Shown: in pieces, positions 50,201 to 58,265 of the stretch
Numbering within the stretch: the first letter of the stretch is position 1
How the letters are laid out: each line of letters opens with the position of its first letter
Source of the DNA: Anaerolineaceae bacterium
GTDB taxonomy: Bacteria > Chloroflexota > Anaerolineae > Aggregatilineales > Phototrophicaceae
Length of the DNA stretch: 64,000 bases
Direction of reading: 5' to 3'
Assembly: GCA_020634135.1 (NCBI GenBank)
Contig: JACKCG010000001.1
Span: 849,054-913,053 of the forward strand
The notes under the pieces: model-generated
Database searches by the model: none
The model's input: only the letters and a program-made list of their open reading frames with translations
Told to the model about the DNA's origin: nothing
Made by a program: the position numbers and the translations under genes

Positions 50201-52017
50201 GGAGCAGTTGCAATCAGGTCAGCTACGCTGTCAGCTACCCAATGGGTAGCATGGCTGTAGTAGAACTTCACGGTGGTATCTTCGGCCAGATTCAGCGGGA
50301 CATTCGGGCCGCCACTGTCAGCAGCGCCACCATAATTCTCCGTCCACGCGCCATTGATTGCCACTTTATATTCATAGCTGCCAGCCGGGAGGTCAAAGAC
50401 CCCCTGCCATACCGTATCGGCTTCATCATAGGTCAGAGCGGTACACACGCCATCGGGCTGCCAATCACCGTCACAGCCAGCGACACTCTGGATCGTGCCA
50501 GGGATAACCACCATTTCCGGCTGTTCCACAGCGACAGGCGCGGTTATTGATGCCCCCGCCCCGGCCACGAAGGCGCTGCCGGTGACATCAGGATTTACCG
50601 CAACCGTAAGGATGTTGGTGGCAGAGTCATAACTGAACTGAGTCAGGGCAAAGTCTACGGGAACGGTGAAGGGAATGTTTGCCCCGCCTGCTTCACCATC
50701 TGCGCCGTAGTTCACATCCCAACTCAAATTGATGGCAACTTTCACTTCATAGTCACCCGCCGGGATTGATGCGGTGGTATAGACATACACGCCATCGCCA
50801 TCAGTATCCTGCAGCCAGGAGCGCATACATTCAGGTTGCCAATCACCGGAGCAACCAATCGCGCCTTGATAGCTGCCGGGCGCTGTAGCGATGATGCTGG
50901 TGACGTTATCGGTGATCCAGCCGGTTTTATGATCATAATAGAATGTGACGGCAGTATCCTCTGCCAATTCAAGTGGGATATTCGGGCCATGTTCTTCAGC
51001 ATTCAGACCGTAATTGGCATCCCAACTATCATTCAGAGCCGCCTTGTACTCGTAACTGCCGGCGGGAATCTCAAATGTGGCTGACCAGATACCGTTCGCG
51101 CCGTCATACTGGAGATAAGAGGCCTGGCATTCCGGCTGCCAGTCGCCAGGGCAACCGATTCTGCTCTGAATCGTTCCAGGAACAGACACGGCGTCGGGGT
51201 CGGGGAAGCCATTGGGGTTGCCAGTAGGGAGCTGCGTGGGCAGTCCACCTACGGCTTCTTCAACCGGCGGTTCCTCAGTGGCAACTGCCGCGTTCGGGTC
51301 GGTCACTTTAATGTTGATGAAATGCCGCGATGGGCTGTAACCGAAATTAACATCAAAGCCGTCTCCACCCACCGTGAAGGGAATATTAGCGCCCCCAGCC
51401 TCACCACCTGCACCGTAGTTTTCATCCCAACTCTGATTGACGGCAACTTTCGCTTCGTATTCTCCTGCCGGGATGGTGATAGTAGCAAAGTTATAGATTC
51501 CATTGCCATCCGGGTCTTGCAGCCACGAGCGCAGGCAGTCCGGTTGCCAATCATCAGAGCAACCAATTTCGCTCTGGAAACTACCAGGGACAGTGTAAAT
51601 GACCGTGTTTACGGTATCCGTAACCCAGTGTGTTTTGTGGTCATAAAGGAAGGTCACGGTAGTATCTTCTGCCAGTGAGAGAACGATATTCGCGCCGCCA
51701 GGTTCAGCATTCGCGCCGTAGTTTTCATCCCAGCCACCATTGAGCGCCGCTTTGTACTCATAGTCTCCGGCGGGGAGGTCAAAGCTCGCCTGCCAGACAT
51801 CATCGGCGGCATCATAGGCCAGATGCGTTGTTTCGCATTCCGGTTGCCAGTCACCGGGACAACCCAGAACACTTTGAACCGTTCCGGCGATAGTAACGCT
51901 CTCCGGTGCAGCCATGTCTTGCGCAGTAATAGCAGCACTGAGCAGCGATGACAGCACTAAAACCAGCGCTACGACAATTAAAGATACTTTCTGTTTATGT
52001 GGAAAAAGGTTGTTCAT
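47266..52017 (-). CDS. pulA: Secreted type I pullulanase with six X25 modules
   Basis: 1583 residues. Signal peptide at 1-33 (hydrophobic core VSLIVVALVLVLSSLLSAA). Residues about 38-710 hold six X25-like carbohydrate-associated modules. A GH13_14/13-type pullulanase follows: CBM48-like domain (LSVWAPTAQRVRLHLFD), the marker FNWGYDPYHY, region I DVVYNHTNSS, nucleophile Asp1179 in FRFDLMGHH, acid/base Glu1216 in YGEGWNFGE, and Asp1347 in YISKHDNETLW. It cuts alpha-1,6 links in pullulan, glycogen or amylopectin outside the cell. AAGGAG lies upstream of the ATG. The gene is several hundred residues longer than typical bacterial pullulanases because of the modules. Confidence 0.94.
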   Translation of the reverse strand: MNNLFPHKQKVSLIVVALVLVLSSLLSAAITAQDMAAPESVTIAGTVQSVLGCPGDWQPECETTHLAYDAADDVWQASFDLPAGDYEYKAALNGGWDENYGANAEPGGANIVLSLAEDTTVTFLYDHKTHWVTDTVNTVIYTVPGSFQSEIGCSDDWQPDCLRSWLQDPDGNGIYNFATITIPAGEYEAKVAVNQSWDENYGAGGEAGGANIPFTVGGDGFDVNFGYSPSRHFINIKVTDPNAAVATEEPPVEEAVGGLPTQLPTGNPNGFPDPDAVSVPGTIQSRIGCPGDWQPECQASYLQYDGANGIWSATFEIPAGSYEYKAALNDSWDANYGLNAEEHGPNIPLELAEDTAVTFYYDHKTGWITDNVTSIIATAPGSYQGAIGCSGDWQPECMRSWLQDTDGDGVYVYTTASIPAGDYEVKVAINLSWDVNYGADGEAGGANIPFTVPVDFALTQFSYDSATNILTVAVNPDVTGSAFVAGAGASITAPVAVEQPEMVVIPGTIQSVAGCDGDWQPDGVCTALTYDEADTVWQGVFDLPAGSYEYKVAINGAWTENYGGAADSGGPNVPLNLAEDTTVKFYYSHATHWVADSVADLIATAPGSYQAAIGCPGDWQPDCLRSWLQDPDGDGVYTFITGDIPAGDYEVKVAINESWDVNYGVDGEPGGANIPFNVPEDGTVVAFAYNSATNVLMVGVGVMPSVGKVALPDLTKAQAHWVTRDTIAWDLGDIEEGTTFALYYAIEGGLTVSSAGITDSTSSIPLTVDPNGLSDDVLARFPQLAGFTALRIGEADLAIVPGILKMQFAVASSAGDATSLQIPGVLDDLYTYDGPLGVTYDGDVPTLSVWAPTAQRVRLHLFDDSSPETEAQVLNMTLDREFGVWSITGAADWTGKFYLYEVKVYAPAAEALVTNLVTDPYSFSLSTNSQRSQIVDLNDPALMPEGWNELVKPELAAPEDIVVYELHIRDFSAFDETVPEEHRGKFLAFTDAASNGMQHLEGLAQAGLTHIHLLPSFDIATINENPAERTEPDYNELVALPGDSDQQQAILGPLRDLDAFNWGYDPYHYTVPEGSYATDPDGSARIVEFRQMVQALNQAGLRVVVDVVYNHTNSSGQSERSVLDRIVPGYYHRLNRDGRVETSTCCQNTATEHNMMERLMVDSVVTWATDYKVDAFRFDLMGHHMLRNMEAVRAALDSLTIEADGVDGSQVYVYGEGWNFGEVANNQRGVNATQLNIGGVGIGTFNDRLRDSVRGGTPFGDRQFQGFINGLSIYSNGLTDGTPEEQHDRMLLFADRIRVGLAGNLRDYTFTGAAGESVTGADIDYNGSPTGYTLDPQENIVYISKHDNETLWDILMYKDLDLPVQDLVRIQNLGNSIVLLSQGVPFFQAGDDMLRSKSLDRDSYNSGDWFNRLDFTYQTNNWAVGLPPEQSNAEQYPVMQPLLAKAGVTPSPDDIMSAVMHFREFLQIRYSTPLFRLHTAEDIQARLAFLNTGPDQVPGMIVMSLSDIVGENLDPNYAMVVVVFNATDEAQNVVQSDWAGQAYELHPVLVNSHDPIVTASAFDSASGTFSVPARTTAVFVLPE
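49930..51910 (-). repeat. Six tandem X25 modules as three pairs
   Basis: The marker GC-GDWQPxC is coded near 51836, 51538, 51130, 50832, 50456 and 50150. Spacing alternates at about 298, 408, 298, 376 and 306 bases, so modules come in three A-B pairs joined by longer linkers. In each pair the first module ends ENYGxxAEPGGxN with YDHKTHW and the second ends GGANIPF with SWDENYG-like text. Each module has one conserved cysteine pair, probably a disulfide. Confidence 0.8.
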
Positions 52018-52092
52018 AGATTTCGCCTCTTTATCTCCTTAAACGTGGGATGAGCAAACTTACCAATGGGGCGACCATTTTGATCTGCTGTA

Positions 52093-52121
52093 GGTATATA
52101 ACATCGCTAAAGGGTTGTCAA
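52093..52121 (-). promoter_or_regulatory. Sigma70-type promoter of the pullulanase gene
   Basis: On the minus strand a perfect TTGACA (52116-52121), 17-base spacer, TATACC (52093-52098). Predicted leader of about 70 bases. Confidence 0.6.
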
Positions 52122-52225
52122 ATGAGTAAGGTGTTCAATTTGCATATATATCGTCTCCGGTTTCGAGATACAATCATGCTCTGAATATCAGCCCCATCAC
52201 ATGATAAATCAGGAGGGTAATGACA

Positions 52226-53623
52226 ATGCCGACCACTTTCACGCATGACACTTTTCTCAGCCCATTTACCTGGCGTTACGGCTCGGAAGAAATGCGCCAC
52301 ATCTGGTCGGATGGCTACAAGCGGCAGTTGTGGAGACGAATCTGGGTGGTACTGGCTGAAGCGCAGCAGGCCGCCGGATTGGTTACTGCTGAACAGACTG
52401 CCGATCTACGCAATCATCAGGATGATATTGACCTGGATCGCGCCCACGCCATTGAAGCCGAAATCCATCATGACCTGATGGCCGAAGTCCGCGCTTATGC
52501 TGAACAATGCCCTGTCGGTGGTGGCATTATCCATCTGGGTGCGACGAGCATGGATGTAGAGGATAATGCCGATGCGCTGCGCCTGCGTGAAAGCCTGGAT
52601 ATTGTCGCAAAGAAATTGGGCGATTTATTGGGGGTGCTGGCCGGACTGATTGAGCGCGAGGCCGACCACGTGTGTATGGCCTTTACTCACCTGCAACCCG
52701 CTGAACCGACGACTGTGGGCTACCGGCTGGCGGGGTATGCCCAGGATTTGATGGGGGATTATGCAACCGTCCAGCGGACCAGAAGTGAGGTTCGCGGAAA
52801 AGGATTCAAAGGCGCGGTTGGGACCGGGGCCTCGTATGCCGACCTGCTCTCCGGCACGGGGATGACGCCACATGAGATGGAAACACAGATGATGAGTAAG
52901 TTGGGGTTAAATGCGTTCACAATTACGACTCAGACTTATCCGCGCCGTCAGGACTGGGACATCCTGAATGCCCTGGCGGGACTCGCACTGACACTCTACA
53001 AGTTCGCGTTTGACGTGAGGTTGCTGCAATCACCGCCGTTCGGGGAGTGGAGCGAGCCGTTTGGACAGCGGCAGGTCGGGTCGTCAGCCATGCCTTTCAA
53101 ACGCAATCCGATTCATGCGGAGAATATGGACAGTCTGGCGCGTTATATCGCCACCCTGCCCCGTGTGGCCTGGGATAACGCCGCGCACAGCTTACTCGAA
53201 CGCACCCTGGATGATTCGGCCAACCGGCGGACGGTGCTGCCGGAAGCATTTCTGGCGGCTGATGAACTGCTGATTCGAGCGCAGCGCATTTTGACGGGGC
53301 TACGACTGGATGACCAGGCTATCCGGCACAACCTGGATCGTTACGGTGTCTTCGCTGCCACCGAAAGATTGCTGATGGAAGCGGCACGCCGAGGTGGGGA
53401 CCGCCAGGTGCTGCACGAAGTCATCCGAGCACACAGTCTGGCCGCCTGGGAAACACTGCGCCAGGGAAAGCCAAACCCTCTGGTAGACAGCCTGTGCGCG
53501 GACGAAACCCTGAACACGCTGCTCCCTGCCGAGGCAATACGCGCGATATTAGTCGTCGAGTCGTATGTCGGAGATGCACCCCAACGCGCCCGCGAAATGG
53601 CGATGGCGCTGCGAAATGCCTGA
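52226..53623 (+). CDS. purB: Adenylosuccinate lyase
   Basis: 465 residues of the fumarase/aspartase superfamily. The family signature is GSSAMPFKRNPIHAENM with the catalytic serine in its flexible loop; earlier come HLGATSMDVEDNADALRLR and AFTHLQPAEPTTVGYRLA. It cleaves adenylosuccinate and SAICAR to release fumarate in purine synthesis. Two ATGs are in frame; AGGAGGG ends only 2 bases before the first (52220) and is better placed for the second (52226). Followed by a small gap and a GNAT gene. Confidence 0.95.
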   Translation: MPTTFTHDTFLSPFTWRYGSEEMRHIWSDGYKRQLWRRIWVVLAEAQQAAGLVTAEQTADLRNHQDDIDLDRAHAIEAEIHHDLMAEVRAYAEQCPVGGGIIHLGATSMDVEDNADALRLRESLDIVAKKLGDLLGVLAGLIEREADHVCMAFTHLQPAEPTTVGYRLAGYAQDLMGDYATVQRTRSEVRGKGFKGAVGTGASYADLLSGTGMTPHEMETQMMSKLGLNAFTITTQTYPRRQDWDILNALAGLALTLYKFAFDVRLLQSPPFGEWSEPFGQRQVGSSAMPFKRNPIHAENMDSLARYIATLPRVAWDNAAHSLLERTLDDSANRRTVLPEAFLAADELLIRAQRILTGLRLDDQAIRHNLDRYGVFAATERLLMEAARRGGDRQVLHEVIRAHSLAAWETLRQGKPNPLVDSLCADETLNTLLPAEAIRAILVVESYVGDAPQRAREMAMALRNA

Positions 53624-53709
53624 CCCCTTTTGTCAGATATATCCATTTCAATTGGCAGTATTAACAATTACGGTTAGAATCAAATCATTACAAACTGAGG
53701 AAAGCACTG

Positions 53710-54183
53710 ATGGACGCCGCCAGCATTCGATTTATGACAGAGGATGACATACCCGTAATTACTGGCTGGATGGTTCTTATCCCTCTGTGGCAGCGGTACA
53801 ACCTGACAGCGGAAAAAATCAATGCTCAGTTTGAAAAAGCCTTAAAGGCCCAGGACATCCTGCTGGTGGCAGATGTGGCAGGCTACCCTGCCTGCGGGTT
53901 CGCATGGTGTTTGCCGGGTGGGACTTTCGGGCGCAGCATGTATCTGCGACTGATCGGCGTCCATCCTGAATGCGCACGATTTGGGGTTGGCAGTGTGCTG
54001 TTAGCTGAAGTCGAGCGACACGCACTTGAAGCGCGGCAGGATTTGTTTTTGCTGGTATCCGACTTTAATATGGATGCACAACGGTTTTACAGGCGGCATG
54101 GCTTTGACCAGGTTGGTGCAATTCCGGCTTACGTCCTACCCGATGTAACCGAGTTGATTTACAGAAAGCGGTTGATGGCATAG
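53710..54183 (+). CDS. GNAT N-acetyltransferase
   Basis: 157 residues. GNAT core with LRLIGVHPECARFGVGSVLLAEVERHA (acetyl-CoA loop R/QxxGxG/A) and DFNMDAQRFYRRHGFDQVGAIPAYV. Ribosome site AGGAAAG before the ATG. It follows purB by 86 bases and may be co-transcribed. Substrate unknown. Confidence 0.88.
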   Translation: MDAASIRFMTEDDIPVITGWMVLIPLWQRYNLTAEKINAQFEKALKAQDILLVADVAGYPACGFAWCLPGGTFGRSMYLRLIGVHPECARFGVGSVLLAEVERHALEARQDLFLLVSDFNMDAQRFYRRHGFDQVGAIPAYVLPDVTELIYRKRLMA

Positions 54184-54291
54184 CAGGATACGAGTTACCA
54201 GAAACCGGAAGAGAAAGGAAGAATTTCGTCCATAATCACGCAGGTTGTCCCTACATACTGGTCTTTTTATTTCTATGAGGAGCTGTATATT

Positions 54292-55809
54292 ATGTCACGT
54301 TCTTTACGCACAGGCCTGTTCCTTCTGGTCATGCTGGGGCTGTTGAGTATTGCGCTGCCCATGTCCGCCCAGGACAACACCTTGATTATGGCACGCGCAG
54401 TGGATGCCACCGGACTTGATCCGCACACACAAACCGCGTTCGTTTCACTGGCCGCGCTGTCCATGATTTATGAACCTCTGGTGACAACAGATAATGATCT
54501 GAACTTGATTCCGGCACTGGCTACGGGCTGGTCATTCTCGGAAGACGGTCTGAAACTGACAATGAATCTGCGCCAGGGTGTCACCTTCCATGACGGCTCA
54601 GACTTCACGGCGGAAGATGTTATCGCATCCTTTACCCGCCTGCTGAACCCGGATGTTGCCTCAGCAGCGGCCACAAATTACGCGAGCATCACTTCAATGG
54701 AAGCGCCGGATGATTACACGGTTGTGTTCAATCTGAGCCAGCCGGATGTGCCGCTGCTGGCCGCGATGGCAAGCACCAACGCCGTCATTCTCTCGTCGGA
54801 TGTGATAGCCAATGAAGACCCGGCCTTGGTTACAATTGGTACCGGCCCATTCAAGCTGGCTGAATGGACACCAGAAGAGAAGATGGTCTTGGCCGCCAAT
54901 GAAGACTGGTGGGGTGATGGCCCGTATGTTGATGGCATCGAAGTCCGCATTATCCCCGATGAAGCCTCAATTCTGGCGGCGCTGCGGGCGGGCACAATTG
55001 ATTTCGCCTACCTGAACGACCCGCTGGTGGCGACACTCCTGGTTGATGATGCTAATGTCACACTGCACCGCACACCGGTTCTGAGCTACAACGTGCTACA
55101 GTTACGGGCCGCCGTTGAGCCGCTGGACAAACTCGAAGTCCGCCAGGCCATTTCCTGCGCCATCAACCGCCAGGAGATCGTAGACTCGGCAGCGCTGGGT
55201 GAAGGCCGCGTTACCGGGCCGTTGACAATGGCGAGTTTCGCACTGCCGACGGACGACCTTTTCTGCTATGAACAGGATGTTGCCAAAGCACAGGAACTGA
55301 TGGCGGCTGCCGGAATGGAAACAGGTTTCACGCTACCTGTTATGGTAGCGAATGCCGAACCGCCGACAGCAACGGCCATAGCCCAGGTCATTCAGGCACA
55401 ATTGGACGCTATCAATATCACCGTTGAAATTGAATCGCTCGAACTCAACACCTATGTTGACCGCTGGTTGGCGGGTGATTTCTCCGCAGCGGTGGCGCTC
55501 AACGGTGGACGTACCGATCCCTACACGATGTACGCACGTTACTGGCAGTATGACGCACGCTTCCAGAATGTCGCCGGATATATTGACGATTCGCTGGACA
55601 GCCTGATGAAACAGGGACAGGTGGAAACCGACCCGGCAGCACGTTATGAAATCTTCGCGCAACTGCAACGGGAACTGGCGGAAAAAGCGCCCTGGGTGTG
55701 GCTGTATGCGCCATACACCTATACGGCCCATCAATCGTATGTCAGCGGGTGGGAACCCACAGCCAACGATTCACTGTATTTCCTGTACGCAGCACAGATT
55801 AATCGGTAG
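54292..55809 (+). CDS. ABC transporter substrate-binding protein, family 5 (oligopeptide/nickel type)
   Basis: 505 residues. Signal peptide about 1-25 (LFLLVMLGLLSIALPMSAQ). Type 5 binding-protein hallmarks: DATGLDPHTQTAFVSLAALSMIYEPLVTTDNDLNLIPALATGWSFSEDGLKLTMNLRQGVTFHDGSDFTAEDV pattern (here described in parts), and VRQAISCAINRQEIVDSA. It captures peptides or similar compounds outside the membrane. GAGGAG precedes the ATG. First gene of a transporter operon; the ATPase genes are not found after the two permeases. Confidence 0.92.
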   Translation: MSRSLRTGLFLLVMLGLLSIALPMSAQDNTLIMARAVDATGLDPHTQTAFVSLAALSMIYEPLVTTDNDLNLIPALATGWSFSEDGLKLTMNLRQGVTFHDGSDFTAEDVIASFTRLLNPDVASAAATNYASITSMEAPDDYTVVFNLSQPDVPLLAAMASTNAVILSSDVIANEDPALVTIGTGPFKLAEWTPEEKMVLAANEDWWGDGPYVDGIEVRIIPDEASILAALRAGTIDFAYLNDPLVATLLVDDANVTLHRTPVLSYNVLQLRAAVEPLDKLEVRQAISCAINRQEIVDSAALGEGRVTGPLTMASFALPTDDLFCYEQDVAKAQELMAAAGMETGFTLPVMVANAEPPTATAIAQVIQAQLDAINITVEIESLELNTYVDRWLAGDFSAAVALNGGRTDPYTMYARYWQYDARFQNVAGYIDDSLDSLMKQGQVETDPAARYEIFAQLQRELAEKAPWVWLYAPYTYTAHQSYVSGWEPTANDSLYFLYAAQINR

Positions 55810-55823
55810 CCTGGTATCAGCGA

Positions 55824-55847
55824 GGGAGCGGGTCTAGGCCCGCTCCC
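55824..55847 (+). terminator. Intra-operon hairpin (possible attenuator/stabiliser)
   Basis: Perfect 9-base-pair stem GGGAGCGGG/CCCGCTCCC with a 6-base loop, 14 bases after the binding-protein stop and 13 bases before the permease ATG. The following GTTGATCTTT is only weakly U-rich. Such a hairpin would lower permease output compared with the binding protein. Confidence 0.6.
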
Positions 55848-55860
55848 GTTGATCTTTACA

Positions 55861-56826
55861 ATGACACGTTACCTGACTCAACGACTAATCGCATTTATCC
55901 CAACTTTAATCGGAATCTCGATTCTTGTTTTTGCCGCAATTCGCCTAATACCAGGCGACCAGATCACTGCACAACTCGGCACCGAGGCCGGGATGCTCTC
56001 AGCCGAGCAGCGAGCCGCGCTGGAAGCCTATTACGGGCTGGACAAACCGCCGATTCAGCAGTATTTCGTATGGCTGGGCGATGCCCTTCAAGGCAATTTC
56101 GGTTTTTCCATACGGCATGGCTCGGCGGTGCTGCCCCTTATCATAGAACATTTCCCGATCACGCTTGAATTGGCTTTTATGGCGATTGTCATCGCTTTGG
56201 GTATCGGCATACCGATTGGCATTCTTTCGGCAATTCGTCACAATTCACTGATTGACTTGTTTGGACGGATGTTCTCGATGCTGGGGCTGGCAGTACCCAA
56301 CTTCCTATTGGGCACATTGATTATCTATGTGTTGTCAGTATATTTCGGAATTCTCCCCAATTCAGGCAACTATACCAGTTTCTCCGAAGACCCCTGGCTG
56401 AATATTCAACAGCTTATCTTCCCGGCCATTACGATGGGTTTCTCGTTTTCAGCTTCGGTCATGCGAATGACCCGTTCTGCGATGTTAGAGGTGATGAACG
56501 AGGATTATGTGCGAACGGCCCGCAGCAAGGGGCTGCGTGAAAGCGTTGTGATCCGGCGACACGCCTTGCGAAATGCCTTGATTCCAGTTGTGACACTGAT
56601 CGGGGTTGAATTTGGCTATCTATTGGGGGGCGCTTTTATCACTGAGCAGATTTTTTCACTGCCGGGCATTGGGCGACTGGCAGTGAATGCCATCTCACAG
56701 CGCGAATACGCCCTGGTACAGGGTGTCACATTGTTTATTGCCATCAATTTTGTCATCGTCAACCTGGCCGTAGACCTGATCTATGCGGCCATAGACCCGC
56801 GAATCAGCTATGCCAGCCATGAATAA
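55861..56826 (+). CDS. Oligopeptide-type ABC transporter permease (DppB-like)
   Basis: About 321 residues with six membrane helices. N-terminal RYLTQRLIAFIPTLIGISILVF is typical of OppB/DppB, and the EAA loop EDYVRTARSKGLRESVVIRRHALRNALIPVVT is fully preserved. The frame is open to a TTG at 55849, but the ATG at 55861 starts the usual MTRYL sequence. There is no Shine-Dalgarno sequence; the hairpin 55824-55847 lies just upstream. Its stop overlaps the start of the next permease. Confidence 0.93.
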   Translation: MTRYLTQRLIAFIPTLIGISILVFAAIRLIPGDQITAQLGTEAGMLSAEQRAALEAYYGLDKPPIQQYFVWLGDALQGNFGFSIRHGSAVLPLIIEHFPITLELAFMAIVIALGIGIPIGILSAIRHNSLIDLFGRMFSMLGLAVPNFLLGTLIIYVLSVYFGILPNSGNYTSFSEDPWLNIQQLIFPAITMGFSFSASVMRMTRSAMLEVMNEDYVRTARSKGLRESVVIRRHALRNALIPVVTLIGVEFGYLLGGAFITEQIFSLPGIGRLAVNAISQREYALVQGVTLFIAINFVIVNLAVDLIYAAIDPRISYASHE

Positions 56827-57718
56827 AGCCGTTTCCTTGAATCAACCCATGAAGCCACTGGAGCGCGGGCCGCTACGTGAGTTCCTGCGGAACTTCCGGC
56901 ACAATCTAAGTGGCATGGTGGGGGTGATACTGGTGGGACTGTTTGTACTCATCAGCGTCGCCGGCATCCTCAAAATAACCCCCTTCCCCATCCTGGAACA
57001 GCATCCTCTTGACCGACTGAAAGCCCCCGGTGAAATCCCGGCCTATATTTTGGGTACAGATCAATTCGGGCGAGATGTCGCCAGCAACCTCATGAAAGGT
57101 GGCGCGAATTCACTTCAGGTTGCCACTTTATCGGTGCTGATGGCTACATTGGCCGGGACCTTTGTTGGCGCCATTGCGGGGTATCTGGGGGGCAACCCGG
57201 ATACCATATTGATGCGCCTGATGGATATTCTGTTCGCATTTCCGTCATTGTTGCTGGCATTGTTGATTGTCACGATTCGGGGGCCGGGGCTGGAAAACAC
57301 CATTCTGGCGATTGCGATTGTGTATACACCAATCTTTGCGCGTGTCGCGCGTGGGCCTGTCCTATCGCTCAAGGAGACGGAGTTTGTCACCGCCGCTCGC
57401 TGCATCGGCGCACCAGAAACGCGCATACTTCTGCGCCACGTCCTGCCCAATATGCTCGCGCCGCTGATTGTGCAAGTATCGCTGGCACTCTCCTGGGCGC
57501 TCATCACCGAAGCCGGACTCAGTTTCCTCGGGTTGGGAACACAACCACCAGAGCCATCGTGGGGCTTGATGCTCAGTTCCAACCGAGGACTGGCGGAAAT
57601 CGCCCCCTGGCTGATTATGTACCCTGGCCTGGCAATTATGCTGGGTGTATTGGGCTTCAATCTTCTGGGGGACGGTCTGCGCGACGTACTTGACCCTCGG
57701 ATGCGTGGTCGGCGGTAG
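56819..57718 (+). CDS. Oligopeptide-type ABC transporter permease (DppC-like)
   Basis: About 299 residues with six membrane helices. LGTDQFGRDVASNLMKGGANSLQVATLSVLMA is the DppC/OppC signature, and the EAA loop is KETEFVTAARCIGAPETRILLRHVLPNMLAPLIVQ. The start ATG at 56819 overlaps the previous gene's end (ATGAATAA). It pairs with the DppB-like permease. No DppD/DppF ATPase follows, so the ATPases must be encoded elsewhere. Confidence 0.93.
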   Translation: MNKAVSLNQPMKPLERGPLREFLRNFRHNLSGMVGVILVGLFVLISVAGILKITPFPILEQHPLDRLKAPGEIPAYILGTDQFGRDVASNLMKGGANSLQVATLSVLMATLAGTFVGAIAGYLGGNPDTILMRLMDILFAFPSLLLALLIVTIRGPGLENTILAIAIVYTPIFARVARGPVLSLKETEFVTAARCIGAPETRILLRHVLPNMLAPLIVQVSLALSWALITEAGLSFLGLGTQPPEPSWGLMLSSNRGLAEIAPWLIMYPGLAIMLGVLGFNLLGDGLRDVLDPRMRGRR

Positions 57719-57738
57719 GCCGGTACTACGCATCGCCT

Positions 57739-57930
57739 TCACGAACGATTCTGCTTCACCAGCCGCCAGGTGGTAAAATCCTGGCAATAATCACACAGGT
57801 CGGGCGGTTGCTCACCAAAATACGACTGTCCGCAATTAGGGCATTCCCAGAACATGATGGCTGTTGCTGGTGTGTGGTGTACTGCATCGGAATCCGGAGT
57901 TACCGGCAGGTCTGAGTCGTGATCGGTCAT
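57739..57930 (-). CDS. Small rubredoxin-like zinc-ribbon protein
   Basis: 63 residues from the ATG at 57930, which has AGGA 8 bases upstream; the frame is open to 57957. The C-terminal half has two CxxC knuckles (CPNCGQSYFG, LCDYCQDF), as in the rubredoxin-like tail of rubrerythrins and other zinc ribbons. The N-terminal 30 residues are acidic and poorly conserved-looking. Convergent with the DppC-like gene (20-base gap). Role unknown. Confidence 0.65.
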   Translation of the reverse strand: MTDHDSDLPVTPDSDAVHHTPATAIMFWECPNCGQSYFGEQPPDLCDYCQDFTTWRLVKQNRS

Positions 57931-58265
57931 GAATGTCCTGAGAGTTAAAGTGGGCATGATGATTGAAAGAGGGCGACCCCACTGGTAGGTTCAGTTTGCC
58001 CGAAGATGGTTGGTTTTGCAATTACCAACTATCAGTACATCGCCTGGCTCGATTTCTGAATTGACACTCTTATGCCCAGCCGGACATGCACATCAGATGA
58101 TACGATACTCGGTTGAATGCCTGCGAGCCGCGTCACATATTGAAACAGGAATGGTTTTTATGAAATTTTTGGATGCGGACAGCTCAATTTAATGGGATAA
58201 TGAGATAGGTAGAGTATCATCGTGTGCGAATGCGATGACATTTCCACTGTGTTGTTAGGGAGACT
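57931..58265. other. 335-base divergent intergenic region
   Basis: No gene is seen; a 60-codon frame at 58010-58192 has no ribosome site or recognisable product. A TTGACA at 58061-58066 has no matching -10 at normal distance. The promoter of the histidine kinase gene must lie here. AGGGAGA precedes its ATG. Confidence 0.4.

Noticed and set aside
49930..51910. CRISPR-like or satellite repeat
   Set aside because: The regular DNA similarity is explained by coding repeats of X25 modules in one open frame.
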